NCBI GenBank assembly: GCA_027574665.1
Contig: CM050650.1
Location: forward strand, 52,745,304-52,809,303
Direction of reading: 5' to 3'
Source of the DNA: Rhynochetos jubatus
Taxonomy: Eukaryota; Chordata; Aves; Eurypygiformes; Rhynochetidae
Length of the DNA: 64,000 nucleotides
Made by a program: the position numbers and the translations under genes. Below the pieces are notes generated by a model. It saw only the letters and a list, made by a program, of their open reading frames with translations. It searched no databases and was not told the origin of the DNA. Shown here in pieces: positions 1 through 13,400 of this stretch. How positions within the stretch are numbered: the stretch's first letter is position 1; the number at the start of each line of letters is the position of its first letter.

Positions 1-1264
1 ATATGGAGAAAAATCTTACACCACAGAACTAGATCAAAATAACCGGGATGAACTTGAAGAAAGTGGCCTCACAACCATGTTATTGATGATTCACTTGTAG
101 GGAGCAGAATGTCCCCAACATTACACCAGAAAAACCTTTCTCCCAGGAAGAAGTTAATGGTCCACAGATTCCAGTGAAAAGCACTGTTATTGGTAAGTAA
201 TCTTTTACATGGTTACAATTTCTCTCTTTTCTATACTATGATTTGATTTATTACTCAATAAACTTAGGGACAAGTTACTTAATATACTCATCAGAACCTG
301 TCCACTAATTTATTAGATGGAAGCAGCATAGATGAAATCCTGAAGGGAGATTATAATGTTCATTCACCCCTATTAAAAAAAGTAGTATTTTTTTTCCTCC
401 AATTACAAACCTAATTATGGTTTGTATAACAGAAAATATTACATAGATATGCAAAATGCAAAACGAATGCTCTACTTCTCAGGTAGTTCAAGAAACATTC
501 CAGATTACTAACCTTAAATTCAAAATCAGGATTAACCTTCTCCAGCTAACAATGAAGACTTACCAATTTAAAATATTTACGTTATCCTAACGGCCTTACA
601 GTACAGGCAGGTTTCTCAAACTACTAATTTCAAGCAGACACAGCAAAACTACGCCAAAAAAGACTCATCTCTCCTTATCTACGAAAAGCCAAAACCACCA
701 TAACAGAAAAAACCCCAAGTCACCTGCATGCAAACAGCATTTATTTCTACCCAGTGTCAAACTCTTAAAGAAAAAATCATAACTTAAGCTCAGCAAAAGC
801 TGTGCCTCCCCCTGACACCCCAAGACTGCATTACTTTAACAGATGTGTAATTTTGTAATCCATCTACAAGGCCTTTCCTCAGGCACATTTAAAGAGTAGG
901 TGCTAAAGAGGTATCCTTTTTCACATCGTTTCCTTTCATCTTTTGTTTCCAAAACTCTTCAAAGTTATGAAAATGCTAAGTTAAAACTCTAAAACAAACA
1001 AAAACCTTTTTACTTGACAGGAAGACATGTATCCTTCCTTGGGGAAGGATGCAAAACCACTGATTACACTATAACAAAGGCCTATATACATCACGTCCAA
1101 TTAAAAAGAAAAATAACTATACCTGTTATAAACAGAACTAATGATAAAAGTGAACCCACTTATAAAACTATATGGTAGCATTGTCTGCCTGAATACAGCA
1201 TACAACAAAACCCAACCAATACACACTGCTGAAGTTTGGACCGCAAAGCTCACAAACAACGTAC
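1..1264. other. SHPRH intron after the RING exon; exon-like antisense fragment at 1-192
   Basis: This is intron on the SHPRH strand; I see no match to the downstream helicase exons. On the plus strand, 2-192 looks like decayed coding sequence. One frame gives T-T-E-L-D-Q-N-N-R-D-E-L-E-E-S-G-L, a second gives V-I-D-D-S-L-V-G, and a third gives E-Q-N-V-P-N-I-T-P-E-K-P-F-S-Q-E-E-V-N-G. The stretch ends at a perfect donor, ATTG|GTAAGT, at 192/193. Two frame changes are needed to read through. I do not recognise the parent gene. The rest is AT-rich with no feature I can support. Confidence 0.4.
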
Positions 1265-1453
1265 CTTGACAGGAATATCATCCTCCTGATTTGCAGTTTC
1301 TGCAGTGAAGACATACGATACTTCTTTGTGAGATGTTGTCTGCCTGCAAATGGCACATTTAATTGAGCTCCGGCGGGTGCCAACGCTGTACTGCTGTATG
1401 ATGATAGCCACACATTCATTACAGAAACAGTGTCCACATGTCAGCACCGCCCA
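1265..1453 (-). CDS. SHPRH: SHPRH coding exon c24 (second half of RING, residues 1451-1513)
   Basis: The acceptor is TGCATAG. The exon reads [14 protein letters not shown] and, later, [10 protein letters not shown]. It supplies Cys1456, His1458, Cys1461, Cys1464, Cys1483 and Cys1486, completing a C3HC4 RING that recruits the E2. It ends E-D-D-I-P-V-K at the donor AAG|GTACGT, phase 0. The next expected exon (GSHSTKVEAVVRTL in human) was not found between 1 and 1264. Confidence 0.97.
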
Positions 1454-4400
1454 CTATGCAGGGAATTAGAAAAACAAAACAACAGCACATCAGTTTCAGA
1501 TCAATGCAAAACAGTGCACTAATACATAATAAATTACATAATAAATTACATTTTCATATAAACATGACTGTTTTCAGGAAACTCAGATTAAAAAAATAAT
1601 CTAAAACTCTTCAATTTTTAGAACTCCAGTTGCTAAAAAGCCTGGATTTCAAAGTTTTCCAGCACAGAAATATCCATGTTCCACAGCAGTTCTCTGCGTT
1701 TACTGTTCATGTTTTGCATTTTCACAGTTTTAAACTTAAAGACATTACAGTCTTTCATTTCTATGAGATGATCTTAACACACAAGTTAAGCACACAAATG
1801 AACAATCTGCAACATTTATTAAAAAAAAAAATTGCACAACTGTTTGTATTGGCCTTCTGTAAAAGTCTATACATCCATGCTAGATCAGTTTTTATTTAAA
1901 AAGTCCTAAAGGAAGTGCTTTAATTTTTATGTATTAAGTGCTAGACAACATCTTTGGATTTAAGAAAAAGACTTTGAAGAGAACGGTTCAATCTTTTTTG
2001 GATGGAATGCATTAGAAACAGAAGATTGCATTGCAAAGTAGTTGTCCTTCCTCTGTGGGCCTAGAACATCTATGAGTCAGCTGTGACCCTCCGGAACAGA
2101 GAAGCAATTTGTAAACCAGTGGTTTTGTGCCTAGAGATAGCGTCTTACTCTGTACTAGTCTGTTTTACAGGCCATTCTAAGAGGAAACAAGAAAACCGTT
2201 TTCATGGGTTCAAGTAGCAGAGTGAATTGACTACGTGACTGATTATCAAGCAAAAGGTTCTACGCCTCCCCTTCTATGCTTTTTAAGGGTCTTTCAATCA
2301 TGCATAAAAGGGATGCAAAGCATTTTAAAAGTTCCTTGCAACATGAGGCTACCACCATCGTAAGTGCAGTCTCAGCCAAAGTTAAAGACTGTTATTCCTT
2401 TCAGTGAGCTCCTCCAGCTCAGAGGTGAAGCATAATGGCAGTTGAGAGGGCAAACGACTGTTCTCTGTAAAAACCAGTATCACCCTTGGAAGAAGAGCAC
2501 AGAGGGGCTTCTGAGAACATGGCAGGACAGCGGTTCGTGCTTACGCATCTATAAAGCGAACTGAAGTTAAAACACCTTAAAGTAGCTACCCTAAAAAAAA
2601 GCCAATTTAGTCTGACAGGAGGAGTCCTCAGGTTTTTATCTAATGTATGGTAAGTATAAACTACAGCTTTGTACTTTATGATACAGATCAGTTTTGATTA
2701 AGTCTCAAATTTCAACTCCTGCAGTTCAGGAGGTAAGTGGTAGGAAAGAATTGCCAGCCTTTATTCTATTGTTTTTCACTACTGTTTAAGTAGCCAATAT
2801 CCATTTCTTTAAAGTCTAGAAGAAAAAAGTACTATCAATAAAAGCAATTACAGTAAAATACAATATACTACAGAATTTTATCTATTTCTTCATTCTATAA
2901 GCTTACACATGGCAATGAATTTTTTCTGATAGAGGTATGAAAGCAAAATTTCGGAGTTCTGAAGCAATCAGCAACACATGTTTTTGGAACGCTTGTGCCA
3001 AAACACGTAAGCACCGATGGCAACAGCATTAGAGGTGCTTGCAACTGAGCAAGATGTTATTGCAGGGGAGAGGCTGGCTGGTACTTTACAGGAAAGGCCT
3101 TATTTCCCATTTCAATACGATGTTCATTTAAAAACAGATGTTGAAAGTTGGACACACAACTGACTCAGATCTAGGTAAAGATGCTCTAAAAATGAAAGCC
3201 TGCATCTAAATATCTTACCTGTTTTCCCAGTTGACGTGCACAGATTGGACATGGTTCTGGGTTAACTCCCCCAGTAGTTTTATCCTGAGACTATGAAGTA
3301 AAAAAAAAATAAATATCATCTTTGCGTTTCAACAAGTAAAAAGTTAGTTTATTTTTAAAACAAGCTCCTAGGAAAAAATGAATAATTAAGTCCTTAAAGT
3401 GTGTGAGCAAATTAAAAAAGCATCACTCACAGGTAAGTCTACCTTGAGGAGATAAAATATGTGATTTATGGTAAACAAAGAAGCACTGTTGATACGGCAA
3501 GTCCTTCCGACAGCATCTGCATCTCTGCTACAGCTGTGAAAAACCATGGTAAAATACAAGCTTCAAATAAGAAACTCCTCATATTTTCAATCAGCTTTAT
3601 GCTGTTGTAAAAACACTTAAATGCTTACTTATGCTTACTTAAGCATAATTGTACTTACTTGATCACTGTGATTATAATAATATAACATACATGGGGATTG
3701 TCTTTTTTCTGTTTGTTTGGTTCTGGGTTTTTGTATTTTTTTTTTTTTTTTTTTTTAAGTGATTCAACCTACAGACCTGCTTGTCCTTCTGTTTAAGAAG
3801 GTAAAATACCAAGGGTATGTGGAGAGATATGTAATTTTACAAGGCTTTTACTATGGCCCAGATAGTTTTAATGAAAATTCTAAGCATCTAGAGCTAGTTC
3901 ATAGTTTTATAACCGTATAATTATGCAAATAGCCAAAGGATGTAAGGTAATGAATAACTCTATGATTATGCAGCAACACAAAGAACAGCCTACTGAATTT
4001 CAGCACGTAATAAATCTTTACAGAAAATACATTTTCTTTAAATTCTAAGTTTTAAATAAAAATAATAGTAGATTTCTCCCAGTAGGTAAATAGAGTACAT
4101 CACTTGACCAAAACCAAGGAACTGTAAGACTTACTTTCTCCAGATTAGTGAGATACAGAAGTTGTCCTAATTTCTTTTGAAGCTGTGATTTGGCAACGGC
4201 CTTGTCATTCAAAAGTTTCACTCGATTTTGCTCTACCTATGGAAACAGTATTAAACACATGAAAAAAAGAAAATCTGTTAAGTTCTACAGTAAGGCTTAA
4301 ATTCATTTTTAGGCAAAACTCAACTGAATCATTTACTGGGGACAGATAAATTTACAGGATGAGCTGTTCTTCTAAGATGCACTTCTCCCCAGGCAAAAAT

Positions 4401-7400
4401 GACTATCTATTCCTTTCCTGTACCCAGTATAAACACAGTACTGTGAATGGGGTAAGACCCAGGGGGTATACAAAGTTCTTTATTTGTGTCACTGGTTCTT
4501 TCCAGAGACAAAATCAATTTAAAATAACTTCATTTTTTAAAAAAGTTTCTTTCAAATTTAATTCAATCTATCATTATTACAGCCAAATATATCCTAGACT
4601 CTACCACTAGTTCCAAAACCAACATGTAATGATTTCTTTCTTTATACTTCTTAGCTTTCACTTTTCATTTAGTCCATATGAAGATAAAAACATCAAGCTG
4701 ACTCCTTTGGATTAATTAGTTGGTAAGGGTATAGTTACTGCAGAATAGGCAAGTACCCAATGAATGAGGCCAAAGTAATGTGTGTTTCTTTGATTCTTGC
4801 AAATGCATACGTAAGTCTTAGCCTTTGTGCAACATTTGTTAAGCAGCATGTTCCATTGTAAAAATTGCTTTAATGCAGAGAAAATATCTATTTTCCTAAA
4901 GAAAGAAAAGCAGCACTCCTATCTAACACTGAATATCACTGAAAAAAACCCACAAAGTTTTCTATTGAAAACAATTCTATTTAGAAAAAAGAGGTTAAAT
5001 CAACCCAGCATGATCAGAAAGTATCTCAGAGGTGGCTCAGAAGTGCCAGGATACTGAAGAAAGTTCTGTCTTTCAGGTTTTCACTGTTGTTTTTTAGGTC
5101 TTTCCACAAAGTAGCAATATGGGTGAGAAATCAGGTCAACTTAATTTTCCACCAGCTTGGAAAACTGGGCAATTGCAGAAAAAGGTCTCAGAGCCATTCA
5201 CCTGCTGCTGGAAGGACAGCAGTCTTTTGGAAACATGCCACTCTCACAGTAAGAAGGCTGACAAAAAATTATCAAAATAAGAGTCAGAACCTCAAGAAGG
5301 CCCGCCTAATGAATGTAGAAATAGAAAAGAACTCTTTACTCCAAAGCTTTCTGAAATGGAAACAGAAACATATTATAGACCCGGCATGTAGATCTACATA
5401 CAGATTTTATTTTTGGTAGCTGGCAGGTTCTTCCTGAAAATACACCCCAATGTTTCTTTCCTGCCAAGTACTTTACCTCATGTGGTTCTATGATGTGGAG
5501 AACTGGTGGATTTGGTTTTGGCTCATCAGGATGACGCACTCTCAGCCGTTCTGTAGCCATTGCCAGTTCATCAATAGCAGACACATGATCCCTCAGCACC
5601 ATCCAATATTCATGAAGTAACTGTAAGAAAAGCCTCAACATAGTAGCAGAACCGAGTTGAGCTCCCTTTATATGACTCTGCCATGCAATGTATAACGTGA
5701 AAATCTTTTTAGAGTAGTGGTAACATTTCTTTGGAGTAATTCAGTCACAACAACAACAAATTGCTAAGCAAAACTAACAGTATAGAGATCATCTTGCCTG
5801 CTTTCTTTTCCAGCCTCTCTTTATAAATAGCTGTCTCTCAATCCTTCTACAACAAGCTCAGAAACAAAATGTTTTGCCAGACTAAGCAAACACTGAATAA
5901 AATAATGGAAAACGACTAAGCAATTTTGAATAGATAGCTAGTATAGTACTAGGACTACTTCCTAAAGATGAACTATGTTTTAAAGCGATGTTAACAAGTT
6001 GAGTTGTCTTGAAAGAAGCACAGAGAAGCACAAGATGAAGATAACATCAAATTCAGTTCACCCAAGAAAAAGTAAATTCCGGCTTTCTACAAAAAAAATG
6101 GCTACAACTGGAAGTATACTATACACAAACTATTTGTTGATTTCTGATTTTTCAATTGTAAAGTTAGTTCTAAATTCTCAGCTGTTGAGAGGGGGGCAGG
6201 TTGTTTTTTGAGGGTTTTCCGTTTATAGCTCATTCGTTTTGAGCTATGCCTACATTGCAACACAAAATTATAGCATATTAAACCTGGCATACAAGCTAAG
6301 GACAGAAAAGTTGAAAGGAGCTTACTCTCCCAAAACTGAAGAAACTAAACAAATATTAGGGAGAAACAAAGTTAAAATTATTTTTAGTTAAAAAAAAATC
6401 TTGTGATTAAAGTAAATCAGTAAGGCTCCTGGCTGCCAGTCTAAAAGCTAATTCAAGGGACATCAGTAACCGAAGTTTCCTTTTCATGATTTATTAATAA
6501 TTCTACTGCTACCTGATGCTTTCTCAGAAATCCCAGGAATGCCTTCAAATATTCATACCATATAATTGCCTTACTAAACTTGCACAAAAGTTCTTCAGTT
6601 AGTGTTCACTAATGGAAAAGCCTGGCTGCTACTCCTGCTTTCTCCTTCAAGTCAGAGTTTGTGCATATTAAGCATTTGTCTGAGGGGCACAAAGCTTCTC
6701 TTGTTTGAAAAAAAGACTAATAAAAGTCTGTGTACCTAAACCAACAAAAGATCTTCTCACTTTTGTTCTCAAACCATTTATATTTAATTTCATTAAATTT
6801 AACCTCAAGTTGCCTGTATTTCTTTTTATTAGGCTAATAAATTAGGTAGTGTGGGGTGTAAAAGGCCAATATCTGGTCCTTAATGCAAGCTTAGGGTAGA
6901 TTTAAAGGTTATTTTACAGAGCATCATCCCTATAGCTCGGTGCAGATTAGACTAGTATGGACAAATGAATCAGTATTGCCGAGTCATGCAACAGTCATAA
7001 CAGCACTGTTTTCATTCTCACTGATGTATTAGTCCCATCTCTTGTTGCCTGAAGAGAGGAGAAGGCTTCAGGGAGACATCACAGCCTTCCAGTACCTGAA
7101 GGGGCCTACAAGGAAGCTGGGGGGGGGACTTTTTACAAGGGCCTGTAGTGACAGGACAAGGGGTAACGGGTTTAAACTGAAAGTGGGGAGATTTAGATTG
7201 GATATCAGGATGAAATTCTTCACAGAGAGGGTGGTGAGGCACTGGCACAGGTTGCCCAGAGAAGCTGTGGATGCCCCATCCCTGGAAGTGTTCAAGGCCA
7301 GGCTGGATGAGGCTTTGAGCAACCTGGTCTAGTGGAGGGTGTCCCTGCCCATGGCAGGGGGGTTGGAACTAGATGGTCTTTAAGGTCCCTTCCAACCCAA

Positions 7401-10400
7401 ACCATTCTATGATTCTAAAGTAAAAGGACACAAAGAGACTGTGTTCCCTTCTTGCAGCAGAAAATCCCCAACACATAGCAATGTCTTGGTAAGTGGCTAC
7501 CTTATGTCCTCCTCCTTTTGTTAACTGCTACAAGCCTTTCATTAACTGCTTGTTAAGCCAAGGACAGAAAATAATGAAGCATGTGAACAGCTGGGGTCAT
7601 TATTCTCCAATCAGCATTTTGGTACCATAAGCAAGTGACTGATTGTGTGAGAGCAGTACTTTATTAGGTGTTTAATAACTTAAACTATCAGATACCTAAA
7701 TGCTGATTGATATGTCATTTTGTTTAAAAAGATTTTGTACTGCATTACCCTGTAACCTAGGTTTTGGGGTTTTCTAAAGGTAGCTCCAGATTAAGTCTTA
7801 CTCCTAAGCAGCACCACCTATTTGAGGAAAATAGGTGATTAGTAACTAAGTTGGCTGAAAAACAAGGACAGGCTGAATTCCATTAGTTAATCTAAGATAC
7901 ATGGATCACTCACTTTAGTATCTTCTCTTTTATGTACTAAAGCTAATAACAAATGTTTAAATTCTTGGATAGCATACTTTTGCATGAAGTATCTTTGCTT
8001 TTTCAAAAGCTCCTACAAAAAAGCAAGTGACAATTTCCTAGAATCATGAAACAGAAGGCCTGGGAGAAAGATCACAGGGTTGAAAACCTTTCAAGGAACA
8101 GGAATTTCTTCTCATGTCAGATGAAAAAGAAAAAGTGTATGAACAGTCAATAAACCTAACACTAATGTACCAAGTGTGTCCTGCTGAAGTCTGTTTTAAT
8201 TAAAAATGAGAAGCAGCAGCATTCAAGAGAAAACACTTTTCATTACACCTAAGCTGTAGGATGGGACCCTTGTGTGCAACAGCTCTTCCCCCTTTTCCTT
8301 CACTGGTATGCATTTACTGCAAGAAAACACAGACACACAAGGATGCATGAAGAAAGCCACAATACACTCCTATAGTTCTCTCTGATCCGAACTACAGGAG
8401 AATAATTATTTCAGGTTACATTGTGTAGTAAAGATCCAGGAAATAGAGCAATAGTGAAAGGACTTTTTAGCTAGCACAAGACCAAGGGTAAATGGAATTA
8501 CAGAATGGACCAACATTCATAGAATCACAGGTTGGTTTGGGTTGGAAGGGACCTTAAAGACCATCTAGTTCCAAACCCCCTGCCATGGGCAGGGACACCC
8601 TCCACTACACCAGGTTGCTCAAAGCTTCATCCAGCCTGGCCTTGAAGACAGCCAGGGATGGGGCATCCACAGCTTCTCTGGGCAACCTGTGCCAGTGCCT
8701 CACCACCCTCTCCGTGAATTTCTTCCTGATATCCAATCTAAGTTTCTACAAAATTCTACATGTTGATTTAACTGAACAAAGACATTTAATTATATCTGTA
8801 TGCTATCTTAACAGATGCAATTACATTGCTTACTAATTTACTTAGTAGCCAGTCTAGCTTTTAGAAAATCTTAAGTCATATACATAAAGCATTTTAAATC
8901 AAATCCTGTAATAAACACTGAAAGTGGCAAGCCCTAATATCAGGAATACAACTTAGATTTGTTCATAGTCAACTTAAATTTTTAATATTACATTAAATGG
9001 ACTACACGACTGTTTCATCATCTCATCTACTGTACCTTATATTCCTTTTTCCATGCTTCAAAGAGTTCCAGAAATACGCTGCCTTCTTCAGTTAGCTTAA
9101 CATCCATTCGGTGAGCTTTGGCAAAGGAGAGAAGAGCTTTCAAGGCACGTTCAGTTTCACTGGTTGCCCACAGTCCTCTACTTGTGGTGGGCAAACGGTC
9201 ATCCACGAGCCCTTCTTCATCTTCTATCATCTCTTCAAATATTGCCATTTGGCCTTTAACACTTAAAAACAAACCCAACACCATCTTTATCACTGATCTT
9301 TGTACTTCTGCATTCAAAAAAATAATCTATGAACAAGTATGGTATTATAGCATTTGCAACTGAAACGCAAACATTTGCACAAACAGGAAGATGTGTTTAG
9401 TTTGCATGCTTGTATTTATATCCACACTTTCTGAGCACTTCATTTCAAACATATAGTCATATTATAGCAGCTTGAGAAAAGGTGGCATGTATTTGTTCCA
9501 CGTATACAACTTTTTCAAATGAAATTTAGATAGAAAAGTCAAACCTAACTAATAAAATTGCTATCAAGTGCACTAGAAAGAATCTGCTGTAATTTGTTCA
9601 TTAAGCTATTTCAGAAAACCTAAAGCAGAAAATATAAACTTCTCACTATAAAAAAAAGCAGAAGTGGGATTGGTTTACAAAGCTATGAACTTACGTATGA
9701 GAAAAGAGCTTCGACTCGTACTCTGTGAACAGCTCATCAGCCTTACAAAAGACACAGCTGCAATACAGAAAGGTGAAAACAAGCACTCAGAATCTCACGA
9801 GAAACCAAAGTAATTCCTGTAATTGCCTATCCAACATAAAAAACCCACATAAAAATCCTTTAAAAAGAACAATTTAACAGTCTTATGTACACTCAATATA
9901 ATAAGTGACAGGACAAGACTTTACAAGAACACCACCAAAGAAAGGTCATGATTCTAACCAATGAATCTGGATACCTGTGCACGTACAAGCCCTGCGTACA
10001 GAATAAAGACTTCAATCTCTTATTTCAAAAGAAGGAAAATTTAATAATACACCTCTAAAGTATATTTTCTTTTTTCAAGACATACTTGTTAAGTGGAAGT
10101 CTAACAGGTCGCAAATGGCAGATAGTGGCAGCCTCAATAACCTGCTTAGACGGAGGGCCTTCTAAGTTTTTCACTGCTTCTCTTACAATCTTCTGGAACT
10201 TCTTCACTTCCTCCAGCTGGGTTGTAAGCAGGTATTGAAGGCCTCTGCAGTCACGGAACCTGATTTAAAGAAAAAGGGAACTAATTGCACACTGAGTCAC
10301 TGAATTCAAACTTAATTCACTACTTTGAAGTAGAAGGGAAATAGCTAAATAGCAATATAAGACAATATATAGATTTCTTATCATAAGCAAATGCTTATTA

Positions 10401-13400
10401 CCGCTACATATAATGCTAGCTGTTAGAAATCATTCCACTGTATCCCCTGGGCTGCCTGGTATTTTTAAAATAGAAAGGCTCTTTACAAGACTTCAGAAAC
10501 ACAACTGAGTATCAGTCATCAACACTAGCCAGCAACACTGGTCCACAATAGAAATAGAAAGGTAAGCAACTGAACATACTTATAGTCTTATTTGCATCTG
10601 TTGGCCAAACTGATTTTCAACGCACCTGTGCAATTCACAGCAGTACCTGCACCCATCACAAAAACATACTGAATTACAGAAACTATGAAATCTCCCTCCT
10701 TGGAGACACCCTAAACTCAACAGGACAAATCCCTGTGCAACCTGATAGGGCTGAATCTCTGCACGAAGACTTGGATCTCTAATCTGCAGCTTGGTCTAAG
10801 TGACCTCCAGATGTCCCTTCCAACCCATTATTCTGTAATTGCACACCAGTGGTACTGTTGTCTCAAACATGAAATCAAACCAAAATTATTTGCCCAGAAA
10901 AATAGGGATGGTATTTTATGCAGTTACACAAACATTTTCTGGGTGCACCTACTTTCCATTTAAGCAAGTTAATTTCTTTTAAAGGTTACTCAATTTTAAT
11001 GTAATGAACTTTGAATCTTTCTTGCTCAGCAGTTGCATGAGTACAGAAGACATTAAAACCACAATAGATCATACAAAGGAACATTTAAAAAAATGCCTGT
11101 CCAGGAGAAAACTGATTCTCCTGCCTTTTTTCCAAGTCTTCTATCTAGCTATGCTTTTTGAGGTCTGTTTCTGAAACTTAACTGCAGCCCAGATGCTCTG
11201 AAGCAAAAATGCCTGCTACTTAGTTGCAACTGTTAGCACAAATGGTAAGAGGACTTGAGCAGACTGAACTGTATTCATTAGCTTATTTTAGTTATTTTCT
11301 TACTTTTCTGCCATGGAGAGTTTATTAGTCTGCTGTTTGTAGTTGCTGGTTATTTCGTTTTTCACACGTTGCACAAGCTCCTCATCGATGGCGTACTGTA
11401 TTGCTGTGTGGATGACATCCAGCCACCAAGGAGAACCTGCATGTATCTGTACACAAAATACATACTTGTCCACAAATGTTCAACAAACCACCAATTCACT
11501 CATTGCAGCAGAGGTTTATACTGCTCTTTAGGCCACACTCATGCAGTCGGGTAACTTCCATGGAAAGTGAAAGGTGAGAGCATGCTTACAAAACATCCCT
11601 TTTCCTGCTGAAGTGCATACATGATTAAGATATTTTCTATATTCCCACCTACTTCTACACCTTAATTGCCTCAGCCATCTACACAGAATAGCCACACAGA
11701 GATACTGTAATAGAGAGAAGAAGGAAACCTTGCTAAGAGACGAGAGAACCATTTATTCAGAGAAAGCAAGCTCTCTGGGAAATTAACAGAGCACCACTGA
11801 AGTGACCTTTAATTTTAAAAGGTGAAAGAAGATGCAGCAGTTAATATCCTCATGTGCCATTTGCCCCCATTTCTTTATTGTTTCTTTACAATTGTGCAAG
11901 TGACAAGCAGCATTTCAACTCAGGTGTTCATTAAGGGGTTGCACCTTCCCATGAAACCTGAACTGTCATATTGACTAAACACCATTAAGCCTTAAGCACA
12001 ATGACTAAATGTATATCAAACAACAGTTCTTTTGAAAGTTACCGAAATATCATCTGATACACCACAGAACTGGTTTAAGGCCCAAACCTATAACTTACTT
12101 ATCTAAATTACAGGTGAAGCACAGCTAATATACAAGTCGAGCCCGGTGTTAAACTTATCACCCCACCATGTACTTCTGCTTTTAGTGATCTGTTCAGCAA
12201 GTACTGTGTGCTGCTGTAATGTGGGGAACACAGAATAGGTTTTGGGGCTCTGTGCGTGTGCACTCATTGCAAGACCCATTCCAAACAGGCATTCCAAGAA
12301 CTCTTAAGAGGTAACAAACAGCTGAAGATCTGGATAAACAGGTGAAAAAAATATTTTTTTAAAAAATACTCAGAATTCAGAGACTAAACATGTAAGAGGT
12401 ACCTGCCTTTCTCTGGAGCTCCCGAATGGTTTGAAGAACTGGCTGTAAAGCCTGATGAGCTTCTGCAACTTCCGCATTGGATTTACTCATATAATGCTGT
12501 CGAAGCTGTTGGGCCTGTATGGAAGTAATAGCTTAAATTATGCACAACTCAACTTTGAGGAATAACTGAGAGCATAAAAACTCCCCAGCTACCATGTTTT
12601 AAAATGCTTATCTACGTATGTGCTACCTCCTTTCATTCGTAAGCAATATATAGCATTGATTATTTTTTCTAGAATCTCACCCCCCAAAAAATTTTGAGAC
12701 GACAACTACAAAGATGCTAACTCTGCAATTTTGCTTTTGGACAAACGTCAACAACACACTAAGAATACATTACATTATAAAAAGGAACTGGAATTTAACT
12801 CCGAATTCTTACTTCTCTGAACATTAAAATATATTGTGTTGAATAAAATAATCAATAAATAGATCCTAGACCAATCTGAGAACAGGAAAAATTTAACTCA
12901 CCTACATATAAAACTTACCCATAAAATAAGAAGGAAGGTTTAAATTTCATTATTTTTAGATGCAGATATAATTTTTTCATAAAAATTACTTCTGCCAGTG
13001 AAAACTCCTCATTATGCAGGTGTCTCCACAGTATAACCAATACCAGTTTGATATTTTAAAAACTGATGAACATGTAAGTTATATTTGTTACAAGTAACAT
13101 GTACACACATCCATATAGTCCATCATTACATTCTGATTTCACTAGATATCTTTATTTTGTGTCTTTTAAACACACCCTAAGTCTGTCTTCTTTTTGTTTG
13201 CTTCTATCAAGATAATTATATTATTGTTAAAGATGGAGCTCAGTTTACCAGGAGTGGACAGGGGTCTCAGGTATTTGAATGAGCTACTGGTAAGAGAGCT
13301 ATAAAAAACAATCTATCCTTCAAACTCATAAGCAAGATACAAATTTCCCAATCCTGTTTACAACCATGTCAGAAGGGGCGATTAAAAAAATGCTAGGTGT

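Noticed and set aside
1..1264. The C-terminal helicase exons of SHPRH
   Set aside because: No stretch matches the expected VEAVVRTL, LVFSTW or GRVHRIGQ blocks; these must lie beyond the window.
7042..7332. A 96-codon open frame and its shadows
   Set aside because: It is the decayed C-terminus and 3' UTR of a CR1 element; the same peptide appears in other CR1 copies in the window.
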